Shown one piece after another: positions 1 to 9,727 of a stretch of 46,513 nt of DNA (within the stretch, counting starts at the first letter, position 1; each line of letters starts with the position of its first letter). This DNA comes from Algiphilus sp. Its GTDB lineage: Bacteria > Pseudomonadota > Gammaproteobacteria > Nevskiales > Nevskiaceae. Below the pieces are notes generated by a model. It did not search any database and had not been told where the DNA came from. It was given only the letters and a program-made list of their open reading frames with translations. Where the stretch lies: assembly GCF_023145115.1 (NCBI RefSeq), contig NZ_JAGLEJ010000011.1:1-46513 (forward strand), in the 5' to 3' direction. A program made the position numbers and the translations under genes.

Positions 1-48
1 GAACCAAAAGGGCTCGACCATAGGGTGTCAATCGGGCATGTTGGTGGC

Positions 49-120
49 TGTTCATCCGGGGCCTCCCTCAAGTGGATTGGGTCGCACCTGAAGCTTCGGG
101 GAGATCACCCCGGATGAACA
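49..120. repeat. 72-bp element with perfect 13-bp inverted ends
   Basis: Bases 49-61 (TGTTCATCCGGGG) are exactly complementary to bases 108-120, enclosing 46 bases. The element begins with TG and ends with CA, as many transposable-element ends do, but there is no transposase gene and no obvious target duplication in the flanks. It could be a miniature mobile element, the end of an element lying left of the window, or a large stem-loop closing an upstream transcript. The remaining sequence from 1 to 246 holds no gene that I can support. Confidence 0.6.
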
Positions 121-246
121 ACCTATTGAGAAATCACAGCTAGGTGCGGCCGACCATGCCGGTGCGGGGTCGCCGGCGCGTCGGCGCTACCATGACGCAC
201 CCGGCGCGATGCCGCGCCCCGCATCCCGAACCCGCGTCACGGTCCC

Positions 247-903
247 ATGCTCCAGCTCTACACCTACTACCGCAGCATCTCGACGCACCGCGTGCGCATC
301 GCGCTCAACCACAAGGGCGTCAACTACACCTCGCGCTACATCGACCAGGATGCCGGTCAGCACCAGGACGAGAAGTATCTGCGGCTGAACCCGCAGGGAC
401 TGGTGCCGGCGCTGGTGCTCGAGGACGAGACCGTGGTCACGCAGTCCTTCGCGATCCTCGAGTATCTCGAGGAACGCTATCCGGACCGCCCGCTGCTGCC
501 GGCGGATCCGCAGAAGCGGGCGCAGGTGCGCAGTCTCGCGCAGACCATCGTTGCCGACTTCACGCCGCTCATCATCATGCGCGTCTTCCGGTACATGCGC
601 GATGCCATGGAGCTGAGCCTGGAACAGCGCAGGGGCTGGTACGAGCACTGGTCGCACACCGGTTTCGCGGCGGTGGAATCGGTCCTGGAGCGCGACCAGA
701 GCGATACCCCGTATTGCTACGGCGAAAGCCCGACGCTGGCGGATGTCTGCCTGATCCCGCAGGTCTACAACGCGCTCAGCAACGGCATCGACCTGTCCGC
801 ATACAAGCGCGTGCGCACGGTGTATCGCAGCTGCAGCGCGCTGGCCGCGTTCCAGGCCGCCGCGCCCACCGCCCAGTCCGACGCGCTGCGCCAGTCACTC
901 TGA
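247..903 (+). CDS. maiA: Maleylacetoacetate isomerase (zeta-class glutathione transferase)
   Basis: This 218-residue protein should isomerise maleylacetoacetate to fumarylacetoacetate in the homogentisate branch of tyrosine and phenylalanine breakdown, using glutathione in the cytoplasm. The N-terminal thioredoxin-like domain opens with LYTYYRSISTHRVRIAL, which contains the zeta-class SS/SxxS-type active-site region near residues 9-13. It continues with NPQGLVPAL and then TQSFAILEYLEERYP, the glutathione gamma-glutamyl binding turn. The C-terminal half is the usual all-helical GST domain, with SPTLADVCLIPQVYNA. Length matches the family (about 210-220). The homogentisate dioxygenase and fumarylacetoacetase partners are not in the window and may lie to the left. 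A different zeta-GST function, such as dichloroacetate turnover, cannot be excluded. Confidence 0.9.
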   Translation: MLQLYTYYRSISTHRVRIALNHKGVNYTSRYIDQDAGQHQDEKYLRLNPQGLVPALVLEDETVVTQSFAILEYLEERYPDRPLLPADPQKRAQVRSLAQTIVADFTPLIIMRVFRYMRDAMELSLEQRRGWYEHWSHTGFAAVESVLERDQSDTPYCYGESPTLADVCLIPQVYNALSNGIDLSAYKRVRTVYRSCSALAAFQAAAPTAQSDALRQSL

Positions 904-993
904 TCGGACGCGCATGACCCGAGCCTGTAACCGGCTCCGATCACGATGCGCTAGTCTCGTGGCACAACGAGCGGGACAGGAAGGGAGACGCGC

Positions 994-3900
994 ATGCCCG
1001 GTGATCAGCAGCATCACGATCTGCTCATAGCCAGTATCGAGCAGGCCATCGGCCGGCAGTCCGACAGCGGCACGCTGGCCGGATTCGCGGGTGCCTACTT
1101 CGCGACGCCGTCGTACCAGATCCTGTCGCGACGCGAGCCCGCGGCGCTCGCCGAGGTCGCGCGATCGCAGCATGCGCTGGCGGCCACGCGCGCACCCGGC
1201 GAGATCCGGGTGCAGGTGGTGCCTGCAGCCTCCGGTGATCCGGGCGCACTCGCCCGGCTGGAGACGGTCTGCGAGGACATGCCCTTCATCGTCGACAGCC
1301 TGGGCATCGCGGTACGCGATGCCGGCAGCTCGGTGGACTGGTCGGTGCACCCGGTGCTGTACGTGCGCCGGGATGCCGAAGGGCGCCTGCAGGACGCCGC
1401 ACCCGACGCCGGCTCGGGCGGAATCTGCGAGTCCTTCGTCTGCATGGAGATCGCACCGCTGGCCGACGACGCGGCCTACGAGGCACTGCGCGTGCAGGCC
1501 GAGCAGACACTGCGCGACATCGCGCTGGCGGTGGCGGATTTCGACGCCATGCGCGAACGTGCCGCCGAGCTCGGCAGCGCGCTGACGCCGCCGATTCGCG
1601 ACCTGCCCGACGAATGGGTGCACGAGGCGCGCGACTTCGCGCTGTGGCTGCGCGAGCATCACTTCACCTTCCTCGGCTACGCCTTCGCGCCCGCCCGCTA
1701 CGACGGCGATCAGGTCTCGGTCGGCAACGATCCGGAGCGCAGTCTCGGCCTGCTGCGGCCGGACGCCCGCTTCGGCGATACCGGGCAGATCCTGGCGCCC
1801 GCGGAGGAGCTCAACCGCTATGCCGGCTCGCCGCGGCTGGTGGTCGTCACCAAGGCGCAGGCGCGTTCGCACATCCATCATCCGCTGACGCTGGACGCCA
1901 TCTCCATCAAGCAGATGGATGCCGACGGCAGGCTGATCGGCACGCATCGCTTCCTCGGGCTGTTCTCCAGCGATGTCTACGTCGACCGGCCGCAGAACAT
2001 CCCGGTGATCCGGCAGAAGGTCGACGAAGTACTGCGGCGCTCGCGACTGGCGCCGGATTCGCATTCGGGCAAGAAGCTGCGCGACATCCTGCATCAGCTG
2101 CCGCGTGACGAGCTCTTCCAGTCGTCGGAGCAGGAGCTGCACACGCTGTGCTCCGGCGTGCGCGCGCTGCGCGAGCGACATCGCCTGCGTCTCTTTCTGC
2201 GGCGCGATCGCTACGGCCGCTTCTATTCGGCGCTGGTCTACGTGCCGCGCGAGCGCTATTCGCCCGAGATGCGCGACCGCATCTGCGAGGAGCTGCGCGC
2301 TGCGCTCGACGGGCACAGTGTCGAGCGCGCGGTCGAGTTCCCGCGCGGCGAGATGCTGGCGCGCATCCACGCCAACGTGCAGGTGCACGGCCGCCGCGAG
2401 CGCGAGGTCGACGTCGCGGCGCTGGAGCGGCAGCTGGTCGCCGCCACCCGCACCTGGCCCGAGCAGCTTCGCGAGGCGCTGGGCACCGGCAGCGGGGTGG
2501 CGCTGGCGTTCGCGGACGGCTTCGATGCCGGCTATCAGCAGGAGAACGCCCCGCTCGACGCCGCCGTCGACATCCACTACCTGCAGCAGCTCGACGCCGA
2601 CGTGCCCATCCTGCCGCGGCTGGTGACCGACGACGAGGCCGTGGGGCCGGCCTGCCCCACCGAGATGCGCCTGTACGCGCGCGGCGAATCGATGGCGCTG
2701 TCCGATGTGCTGCCGACGCTGGAGAACTTCGGCCTGCGCGTCATGCGCCAGTCCCCGCACGCGGTGCGGCCGGCCGGGCAGGACAGGACTCTGTGGGTGC
2801 AGGTGTTCGAGGTGCGCTTCGCCGGTGACTGCGCGCTGGAGCCGGTCACGCAGAAGCGCTACTTCGAGGATGCGCTGCTGCGCTGCCTGCGCGGCGAGAC
2901 CGAGGACGATGGCCTGCACAGCCTCGTGCTCGGTGCCGGTCTGGATGCGCGGCGCATCGTGCTGCTGCGCACATTGACGCGCTACCTGCTGCAGACCGGG
3001 CTGCCCTACGGGCGCGACATGCTCGAGCGGCTGCTCGCCGAGCACGCTGCCATCGCGCGCGATCTGGTGGCGCTGTTCGAGGCGCGCTTCGATCCCGACG
3101 CCGACGATGATCGCGAGGCCGCCGCGCAGGCGGCGCGCGAGCGCATCGAACCCGCTCTGGAGGCGGTGACCTCGCTCGACGCCGACCGCGCGCTGCGCGC
3201 CTATGTCGGCGTGGTCGAGGCGACCCTGCGCACCAACTACTACCAGCAGGGCGGGGACGGCCGGCCCAAGCCCTGGGTCTCGATCAAGCTCGACCCGCGT
3301 CGCATGCCGGAGCTGCCCGAGCCGCGTCCGGTCTACGAGGCCTTCGTCTACGCCCCCGAGGTCGAGGGCGTCCATCTGCGCGGTGGTCCGGTGGCGCGCG
3401 GCGGTCTGCGCTGGTCCGACCGGCCGGCAGACTTCCGCACCGAGGTGCTGGGCCTGATGAAGGCGCAGATGGTGAAGAACGCCATCATCGTGCCGGTCGG
3501 CGCCAAGGGCGGCTTCGTGGTGAAGCGTCGCGACTTTCCGGACCGCGAGGCCTTCGCCGCCGCCGGCAAGGCCTGCTACCAGACCTTCATCCGCGGGCTC
3601 CTCGACATCACCGACAACCGCGACGGCGACACCATCGTGCCGCCGCCGCGCGTGGTGCGCGCCGACGGCGACGATCCCTACCTCGTGGTGGCCGCGGACA
3701 AGGGCACGGCCACCTTCTCGGACACCGCCAACGCGCTGGCGGCGGAGTACGACTTCTGGCTCGGCGATGCCTTCGCGTCCGGCGGCAGCGCCGGCTACGA
3801 CCACAAGGTCATGGGCATCACCGCACGCGGTGCGTGGGAATCGGTCAAGCGCCACTTCCGCGAGCTCGGCAAGGACATCCAGTCGGAGCCGTTCACGGTG

Positions 3901-5802
3901 GTGGGCATCGGCGACATGGCCGGCGACGTCTTCGGCAACGGCATGCTGCTGTCCGAGCGGATCCGGCTGGTCGCCGCCTTCAACCACATGCACATCTTCA
4001 TCGACCCGGAACCCGACCCGGCGCGGAGCTTCGCCGAGCGCAAGCGTCTCTTCGGGATGGGGCGGTCGACCTGGGAGGATTACGACCGCGACGCGATCAG
4101 CGCCGGCGGCGGCATCTGGCGGCGCGATGCCAAGCGCATCGAGCTTCCGCCGGAGGCGCGCGCCGCCCTCGGCATCGAGGCCGAATCGGTGCGGCCCAAC
4201 GAGCTGCTGCGCGCCATCCTGCTGGCACCCGTGGAGCTGCTCTGGAACGGCGGCATCGGGACCTATGTCAAGGCGCATACCGAGTCGCATCAGGCAGTGG
4301 GAGACCGTGCGAATGACGCCATCCGCGTCGACGGCCGCGAGCTGCGCTGCCGGGTGGTGGGCGAGGGCGGCAACCTCGGCTGCACGCAGCTGGGGCGCAT
4401 CGAGTACGCGCTGGCCGGCTGCGATGGCCGGGGCGGGCGCATCAACACCGACGCCATCGACAATTCCGGCGGCGTGCACTCCTCGGACCGTGAGGTCAAC
4501 ATCAAGATCCCGCTCAATGCCTGCATGGCGGCCGGCACGCTGGAGCGGGATGCGCGCAATGCGCTGCTCGAATCGATGACCGAGGATGTCGCCACGGCGG
4601 TGCTGGCCGACAATCACGAGCAGAGCCTGGCGGTGAGCCTGATCAGCGCGCGCGCCGCTGCGCGCCTCGACGAACACGCCCACACCATGCGTGCGCTGGA
4701 GCGCGAGTCCGGTCTGGTGCGCGGGGTCGAGTTCCTGCCCGATGACGAGGCGCTCAACGAGCGGCGCACGCGGCGGCAGGGGCTGGCGCGCCCCGAGATC
4801 GCGGTGGTGCTGGCCTACGCGAAGAACGCGCTGTTCGACGACCTGGTGGGCTCTGCGGTTCCCGACGATCCCGGTCTGGCGCCGCGTCTGGACGCGTACT
4901 TCCCGGCGGCCATGCGCGGCGACTACGCCGATGCCATCGCGGCGCACCGGCTGCGGCGCGAGATCATCGCCACCGATCTGGCCAATCAGGCGGTCAACCG
5001 CATGGGCTTCAGCTTCGTGCACCGGCTCGCCGAGGATCAGGGCGCGCAGCGACCGGCCGTGCTGAAGGCATTCGCGCTGGCCTGGCAGCTGATGGGCGCC
5101 GAGCACCTGGTGGCGGCGGCCGATGCGCTCGACGGCAGCCTGGCCGCCGACGTCCAGCTGGGGCTCTACGAGCGGCTGGCAGGGCTGGTGAAGCACGTCA
5201 CCATCTGGGCGCTGGCCGAACACCTGCCCGAGCAGTCGATCACAGACAGCATGGCGCGCCTCGGCGAACCTCTGGCGCGCGTCGCCGCGCTCATTCCCGA
5301 CGGGCTTCCGCCCAGCTATCGCGAGGACTGGGAGCACGCGGTGGCGCGCTGGACGGAGAAGGGCGTGCCCGAGGCCACCGCGCGGCGCTTCGCGGACACG
5401 CTGGTGCTGGGCAGCGCGCCGGACATCGTCGAGACGGCCGCCGCGACCGGTACCAGTCCGGAGGTCGCCGCCGCGGTCTACTTCGCGGTCGGCGAGCGCC
5501 TGCACGTGCTCTGGCTGCTGTCGTCGATCGTGGGATTGCAGGTGTCGGGCCGCTATCAGGCCCTGGCGCGCGCCAATCTGCGCGAGGACACCTATCGGCT
5601 GCATCGACGGGTCGCCGAGCGCGTGCTCGACGAGACCGAGGGGGACGACGGCGGGGCCCGCGTGGCGCAGTGGCTGGAGCGTCAGGGGGCGGCCGCCGAG
5701 GGCGTCATCGCGCGCATCGAGGCGCTGCAGACGCACACGCCACACGACTTCATGTCGCTCACCGTGGGCGTGCGCGCGCTCCGTCAGGTGCGAGCGCTGT
5801 AG
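994..5802 (+). CDS. gdhB: NAD-specific glutamate dehydrogenase, large (180-kDa) class
   Basis: The 1602-residue protein oxidises L-glutamate to 2-oxoglutarate and ammonia with NAD and is expected to act catabolically in the cytoplasm. The long N-terminal part (about residues 1-740) carries the ACT-like regulatory segments of this class. The catalytic core begins near residue 750 with KPWVSIKLDP and continues with GGPVARGGLRWSDR, the lysine-containing stretch GLMKAQMVKNAIIVPVGAKG, the nucleotide-binding segment GIGDMAGDVFGNGM near residue 971, and GEGGNLGCTQLGRIEYA near 1120. Length is typical of the family (1560-1620). The ATG at 994 is preceded by AGGAAGGGAG, a good ribosome site. It stands alone between maiA (90 bases upstream) and the next gene. 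A very long open frame on the opposite strand is a GC-driven shadow. Confidence 0.95.
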   Translation: MPGDQQHHDLLIASIEQAIGRQSDSGTLAGFAGAYFATPSYQILSRREPAALAEVARSQHALAATRAPGEIRVQVVPAASGDPGALARLETVCEDMPFIVDSLGIAVRDAGSSVDWSVHPVLYVRRDAEGRLQDAAPDAGSGGICESFVCMEIAPLADDAAYEALRVQAEQTLRDIALAVADFDAMRERAAELGSALTPPIRDLPDEWVHEARDFALWLREHHFTFLGYAFAPARYDGDQVSVGNDPERSLGLLRPDARFGDTGQILAPAEELNRYAGSPRLVVVTKAQARSHIHHPLTLDAISIKQMDADGRLIGTHRFLGLFSSDVYVDRPQNIPVIRQKVDEVLRRSRLAPDSHSGKKLRDILHQLPRDELFQSSEQELHTLCSGVRALRERHRLRLFLRRDRYGRFYSALVYVPRERYSPEMRDRICEELRAALDGHSVERAVEFPRGEMLARIHANVQVHGRREREVDVAALERQLVAATRTWPEQLREALGTGSGVALAFADGFDAGYQQENAPLDAAVDIHYLQQLDADVPILPRLVTDDEAVGPACPTEMRLYARGESMALSDVLPTLENFGLRVMRQSPHAVRPAGQDRTLWVQVFEVRFAGDCALEPVTQKRYFEDALLRCLRGETEDDGLHSLVLGAGLDARRIVLLRTLTRYLLQTGLPYGRDMLERLLAEHAAIARDLVALFEARFDPDADDDREAAAQAARERIEPALEAVTSLDADRALRAYVGVVEATLRTNYYQQGGDGRPKPWVSIKLDPRRMPELPEPRPVYEAFVYAPEVEGVHLRGGPVARGGLRWSDRPADFRTEVLGLMKAQMVKNAIIVPVGAKGGFVVKRRDFPDREAFAAAGKACYQTFIRGLLDITDNRDGDTIVPPPRVVRADGDDPYLVVAADKGTATFSDTANALAAEYDFWLGDAFASGGSAGYDHKVMGITARGAWESVKRHFRELGKDIQSEPFTVVGIGDMAGDVFGNGMLLSERIRLVAAFNHMHIFIDPEPDPARSFAERKRLFGMGRSTWEDYDRDAISAGGGIWRRDAKRIELPPEARAALGIEAESVRPNELLRAILLAPVELLWNGGIGTYVKAHTESHQAVGDRANDAIRVDGRELRCRVVGEGGNLGCTQLGRIEYALAGCDGRGGRINTDAIDNSGGVHSSDREVNIKIPLNACMAAGTLERDARNALLESMTEDVATAVLADNHEQSLAVSLISARAAARLDEHAHTMRALERESGLVRGVEFLPDDEALNERRTRRQGLARPEIAVVLAYAKNALFDDLVGSAVPDDPGLAPRLDAYFPAAMRGDYADAIAAHRLRREIIATDLANQAVNRMGFSFVHRLAEDQGAQRPAVLKAFALAWQLMGAEHLVAAADALDGSLAADVQLGLYERLAGLVKHVTIWALAEHLPEQSITDSMARLGEPLARVAALIPDGLPPSYREDWEHAVARWTEKGVPEATARRFADTLVLGSAPDIVETAAATGTSPEVAAAVYFAVGERLHVLWLLSSIVGLQVSGRYQALARANLREDTYRLHRRVAERVLDETEGDDGGARVAQWLERQGAAAEGVIARIEALQTHTPHDFMSLTVGVRALRQVRAL

Positions 5803-5910
5803 GCGGGCGCCGACACGCGCTGTCGGGGCCGGGCGCGAAGCTGCCGGCGGCGGCACAAAGGGGCGGCCCGGCACCGTATAGTGCGGCCGGTGCGAAGTGG
5901 AGAGGCGGCA

Positions 5911-7776
5911 ATGACGATCCGGCGTTGGCGGTGGGCGGCGACAGGGCCGCTGGTGGCGGTGGCGTTGCTCGCGAGCGCGGGGCCGGTGGGCGCGGCACCC
6001 GAGGATGGTGCGATCGCGGCGCTCAAGGAGGATGCCGTCGCGCTCGAACTGGGCATGCGCGCCACCGAGTCGACCCGGCGCGAGGCGGGGCGGCGGCGGC
6101 TCGATGTCTACGTCGTCGTCGATGACCCGCGCTTCCAGCTCCGCTCGCTGACCGCGGAGGTCGTCGGGCAGACCGAGGCGTCGCACGACTACGGGGCGGT
6201 GCAGTCGCGCGCGCTGGCGGCGGGCGGGGCGCATCGCGTGCTCCGCGCGACGCTGCCGCCCGGGCGCTATCAGCTCGAGGCGCGCTTTGCCGGCGGCTTT
6301 CCGGGTGGATCGGGGCGCTCGTCGCCGACCGGCTCGCTCAGGACCGAGGTGACGGTCGCGGAGCACGATCTGCAGATCAGTCTGCCGCTGCGCCGGTCAT
6401 CCGGCGGCGATCGCGACGGCGCGCGCGCCGCCGATGTGCGGGTCGACGCGGCGCGCTACCTGATCGGCGTATCGCGCTACTACGAGGCGCTGGCGCTGCT
6501 CGCCGAGCTGGGCGCGGCGCCCGGCGCCGAGACGCCGGACGACGAGCGCGGCTGGCTGCTGGCGGAGGCCCTGATCGGCTTCGGCATGCGCGCGCGAGCG
6601 CTGGAAGCGCTCGATGCGCTCGACGGGCAGGACCAGCCCGAGCGCCGCGCTCGCCTGCTGCTGAAGCTCGCCACCGTCGATCACCGGCGCGGCGCGGCCG
6701 GCGATGCCCTGGCACTGCTCGACCGCATCGGCGGTGCGGGCACTGCCGAGCAGCGCGCCCGGGCGCTGGCGCTGCGCACCCTCATTCTGCTGGAGCGCGG
6801 CGACAACGCCGCTGCGGCGCGTCTGCTGGCCGAGCCCGAGGGGCTCGCGCCGGCGACCCGGCTCAATCGCGCCATCGCCCTGCAGCGCACCGGGAACGCG
6901 GCGGCGGCCGAAGGCGCACTGCGGCAGCTGATCGCCGGTGATGGCACCGGGGCCACGCAGGCTGCGCTGCGCGATCGCGCCCGCCTGTACCTCACCACCC
7001 GCCAGCTCGAGCGCGGCGAGGCGGCAGCGGCGGTCGAGCTGCTGGCGGCCGACGCCGAGAGCGCGCTCTATGACACGCGCATCCGCCTGGCGCGCGGCTG
7101 GGCCGCCTTCGCCCCGGCCGACGCATCCGGCGCCGCGGCGCGCACGGTACTGGGCGGCGTCGAACGCGCGCTGAGGGACTGGCGACCGCTGCGCGAGCGC
7201 TCCATCGCCGACGGCAGCGTCCAGGAAGCCTACGTCGCGATTCCCTTCGCCTACCAGCGTGCCGGCCGACTGGACGATGCGCTCAAGGGCTACCGCCGCG
7301 CGGCGCAGGTTCTCGAGCAGGTGGACGCGGGTCTCCGCGGCAGCGACAAGGCGGTGCGCAGCGGCCAGATGGTCGAGACCATGCTGCGCGCCGACGCCGA
7401 TCTTTCCGGAGGCGCCGACTGGGAACTGCGGCACCTGGTGGACGTGCCCGAGGCCAACTGGGTGGTGGGCTACCTGTCGACGCACGCCTATCAGGAGGCC
7501 TTCCGCCGTCTGCGCGAGCTGCGCCTGATCGTCGGGCGCATGGCCGCACATGCCGATGCGCTGGAGTCGGTGCCGGGCGGCACGGCGGCATCACTGCGTT
7601 CGCGCGCCCGGGCGCTGGGTGCGCGCGCCGAAGCGCTGGCGGCGGAGCAGGCCGGACACGTCGAGGGCCTGCTGCTGGACGAGATCGGCCGCAGGCGCGA
7701 GCAGGTCCGGGCGCGGCTGGCCGAGGTCCGGCTGGCAATGGCGCAGATCTACGATCGCGACGACGGGGCGCGCTGA
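5911..7776 (+). CDS. Exported alpha-helical repeat (TPR-like) protein, function unknown
   Basis: I do not recognise a specific family. The ATG at 5911 follows GGAGAGG and gives a 621-residue protein with a signal peptide (RRWRW, then a hydrophobic core, with cleavage expected after VGA at about residue 28). An earlier in-frame GTG at 5881 would spoil the signal peptide and is rejected. Residues about 45-170 look like a beta-rich domain (LDVYVVVDDP, GRYQLEARFAGG). From about residue 180 onward the sequence is made of Ala/Leu/Arg-rich helical pairs such as YEALALLAELG and ARALEALDALDGQ, as in tetratricopeptide arrays. It ends in a long, probably coiled helix. A periplasmic scaffold or assembly role is possible but unproven. 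A -10-like TATAGT lies at 5877-5882. Confidence 0.7.
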   Translation: MTIRRWRWAATGPLVAVALLASAGPVGAAPEDGAIAALKEDAVALELGMRATESTRREAGRRRLDVYVVVDDPRFQLRSLTAEVVGQTEASHDYGAVQSRALAAGGAHRVLRATLPPGRYQLEARFAGGFPGGSGRSSPTGSLRTEVTVAEHDLQISLPLRRSSGGDRDGARAADVRVDAARYLIGVSRYYEALALLAELGAAPGAETPDDERGWLLAEALIGFGMRARALEALDALDGQDQPERRARLLLKLATVDHRRGAAGDALALLDRIGGAGTAEQRARALALRTLILLERGDNAAAARLLAEPEGLAPATRLNRAIALQRTGNAAAAEGALRQLIAGDGTGATQAALRDRARLYLTTRQLERGEAAAAVELLAADAESALYDTRIRLARGWAAFAPADASGAAARTVLGGVERALRDWRPLRERSIADGSVQEAYVAIPFAYQRAGRLDDALKGYRRAAQVLEQVDAGLRGSDKAVRSGQMVETMLRADADLSGGADWELRHLVDVPEANWVVGYLSTHAYQEAFRRLRELRLIVGRMAAHADALESVPGGTAASLRSRARALGARAEALAAEQAGHVEGLLLDEIGRRREQVRARLAEVRLAMAQIYDRDDGAR

Positions 7777-7839
7777 GCGCGGCGGAACGCGGCGCGGCGC
7801 AGCCGTTCGGCGCCGGCGCGCGTCAATCGGGTCGCCGGA

Positions 7840-8478
7840 TCAGCCTTCCTCGAGAACGAAGTTCGCGCAGGCGCCGCCGACATCCAGCTGCAGGTTGGCG
7901 CCGACCAGCGAGAACAGGGTGAGCTGCAGCGCATCGAAGGGGGTCTGCGTGTCCTCGACGAGGAGCGCATAGGCGCCGTCCGTCGAGCCACCCAGTCCCA
8001 GATCGACCAGGCTGAGCAGGTCGAGATCGAGCAGCGACACCGCGACATTCTCCTCCTGGACCTCGCCGCCGAGCAGGGTCGAGACCGACAGCACCTGCGC
8101 GAGGTTGGCGCCGAGCAGGGAGGTCTGCGGGCTGTTGAGCACGAAGCCCGGTGATGCCGGCGCCGGCTGGGTCGCGCCGGGCGCCGTTCCCACCGTCACC
8201 GAGAGCGAGCCGCCCAGCAGTGCCAGCGGAACGCTGACCGTGCCGGAGGTGGCCGCATCGTCGTCGATGATCGCGTCGGCATTCTGGACGTCGCAGCCGA
8301 TGCAGTTGATGCTCGAGTCGACGGCGACGGTGGCGCCGTTCTCGGCGGTCAGGGGGTCGACGCAACGGAGGATGCCTTCCGGTGGGACGTCGCCGCCGCC
8401 ACCGCCGGTGTTCGCGTTGCAGCCCAGCAGGCCGGTCGCCGCTAGGGCCGGGATGAGGATTCGATTCACACGCCGCAT
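7840..8478 (-). CDS. Small predicted lipoprotein of unknown function
   Basis: The 212-residue product begins MRRVNRILIPALAATGLLGC, a lipoprotein signal with lipobox LLGC. Cys20 should be lipidated, followed by a glycine-rich linker (NTGGGGGD). The position +2 residue is Asn rather than Asp, which favours outer-membrane sorting. The mature part contains Cys39, Cys59, Cys62 (in NCIGC) and Cys204, which could form two disulfides. It also has two leucine-rich strand-like blocks (VPLALLGGSLSVTVG; VAVSLLDLDLLSLVDLGLGG). Nothing points to an enzyme. It lies 26 bases downstream of the OmpA-family gene on the same strand, so the two are probably co-transcribed and may work together at the outer membrane. 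It converges on the exported repeat protein gene. Confidence 0.7.
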   Translation of the reverse strand: MRRVNRILIPALAATGLLGCNANTGGGGGDVPPEGILRCVDPLTAENGATVAVDSSINCIGCDVQNADAIIDDDAATSGTVSVPLALLGGSLSVTVGTAPGATQPAPASPGFVLNSPQTSLLGANLAQVLSVSTLLGGEVQEENVAVSLLDLDLLSLVDLGLGGSTDGAYALLVEDTQTPFDALQLTLFSLVGANLQLDVGGACANFVLEEG

Positions 8479-8504
8479 GGGTCGGGTCTCCAGACTGATC
8501 CGCT

Positions 8505-9572
8505 TCAGTTGAGAACGCGCATCTCGACGCGCCGGTTGCGTTCGCGGTTCGCCTCGCTGGTGTTCGGCAGCTGCGGTTCGGACTCGCCGTAGCCGGTGGC
8601 GTCCAGACGTGCACCATCGACGCCCTGCGATTCCAGGTAGTCGACCACCGACTGCGCACGGCGCTGCGAGAGCGACTCGTTGTACTCGGCGGAACCCAGA
8701 TCACAGGTGTGACCGGCGATCTCGACCTCCATCTCCGGGTAGCGCTTGAGGATGTCGACGACGTAGGACAGCACGGTCTCGGCGTCGGGCCGCAGGCGCT
8801 CCGAGTCGAGTTCGAAGGTCACGCCGCGGAGCTCCATGATGTCGTCGAAGGGACAGCCGTCGCCATCGACGCGGGTGTCGGGCGGGGTGCCCGGACAGAG
8901 GTCGCGTTCGTTGATGACGCCGTCGCCGTCGGAATCCTGCAGGCCGCTCGGCACCTTGACGACCTCGATCTTGGTCTCGGGTGCCTCGAAGCTAACCTCG
9001 GCCGGGCGCAGCAGCGGAATCTCGATGCCGGCCATGAAGCGGATGTCGTCGAAGCCGTCGCCGAAGAAGTCGTGCACGTAGCGCGCTTCGGCGCGCACCC
9101 GCAGCTGACCGATCTCGGTGAACGGCGGCGATACCAGGCCGACCGCGGCGTTGGCGAAGAAATCGACACTGTCCTCGGACGATGGCACGACGTCGTTGTA
9201 GGCGCCGCCGCCGCCGATCAGCGCGAACGGGCTCCAGCCGCGGCGGTCGCCGAGGTTGTAGACCGCATCGACGCCCACCAGATAGCGGTAGAGGTCCGAT
9301 GCCAGGTCGTTGCCGGTCTCGAAACCGTCACCCGAGATCTGCACCTCGAAGCCGAACTGGTTGTCGAACACGCGGCCGAAGTAAACGCCGGCTGCCGAGC
9401 CCGCGTCGGCGTCGGGGGCACGCCCGTCATCGGCCAGCACGTAGCCCGCCATGCCGCCCAGATAGTAGTCCTCCCACTCCTGCGCCTGCGCCGTGCCGAT
9501 CATCAGCATGGCGGGTGCGAGCCAGATGGCGTGCAGTGGAAATGCTCGAATCGATCGCTGCACAGGACGCAT
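8505..9572 (-). CDS. OmpA/OprF-family outer-membrane protein
   Basis: A 355-residue outer-membrane protein. The signal peptide ends at AQAQE near residue 31. An N-terminal beta-barrel follows (about residues 32-200; strand-like segments such as YYLGGMAGYVLAD and LRVRAEARYVHDFF). A thrombospondin-type-3-like calcium-binding linker (DSDGDGVINERDLCPGT, then DGDGCP) comes at about 215-242. The C-terminal OmpA peptidoglycan-binding domain runs from VTFELDSERLRPDA through EIAGHTCDLGSAEYN, SQRRAQSVVDYLESQGV and GYGESEP to RERNRRVEMRVLN. This layout is that of OprF-type structural porins. The function is cell-envelope anchoring, possibly with some pore activity. The start chosen gives the best signal peptide. 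It is likely the first gene of a pair with the lipoprotein downstream. Confidence 0.88.
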   Translation of the reverse strand: MRPVQRSIRAFPLHAIWLAPAMLMIGTAQAQEWEDYYLGGMAGYVLADDGRAPDADAGSAAGVYFGRVFDNQFGFEVQISGDGFETGNDLASDLYRYLVGVDAVYNLGDRRGWSPFALIGGGGAYNDVVPSSEDSVDFFANAAVGLVSPPFTEIGQLRVRAEARYVHDFFGDGFDDIRFMAGIEIPLLRPAEVSFEAPETKIEVVKVPSGLQDSDGDGVINERDLCPGTPPDTRVDGDGCPFDDIMELRGVTFELDSERLRPDAETVLSYVVDILKRYPEMEVEIAGHTCDLGSAEYNESLSQRRAQSVVDYLESQGVDGARLDATGYGESEPQLPNTSEANRERNRRVEMRVLN

Positions 9573-9727
9573 GGTCCCCCCCTCCCAATCGTTAGCCGGA
9601 CGTCGTCGCGGTCGGCTCCCGGAGGCCAGTGGCTCCGGCGCCGCAATCGCATCCCTTCCGCGCGAGGGAGAGTATCGGCCGACCCGAACCGCCTGTCACC
9701 CTGCCGGCTCCGGGATGCGGAGATTTC

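Noticed and set aside
895..6366. 1823-codon open frame opposite gdhB
   Set aside because: It mirrors the GC-rich third positions of gdhB and has no domain, being Arg/His/Ala-rich throughout. The same applies to the long minus-strand frames at 30477-34448, 36745-39561 and 40831-43185.
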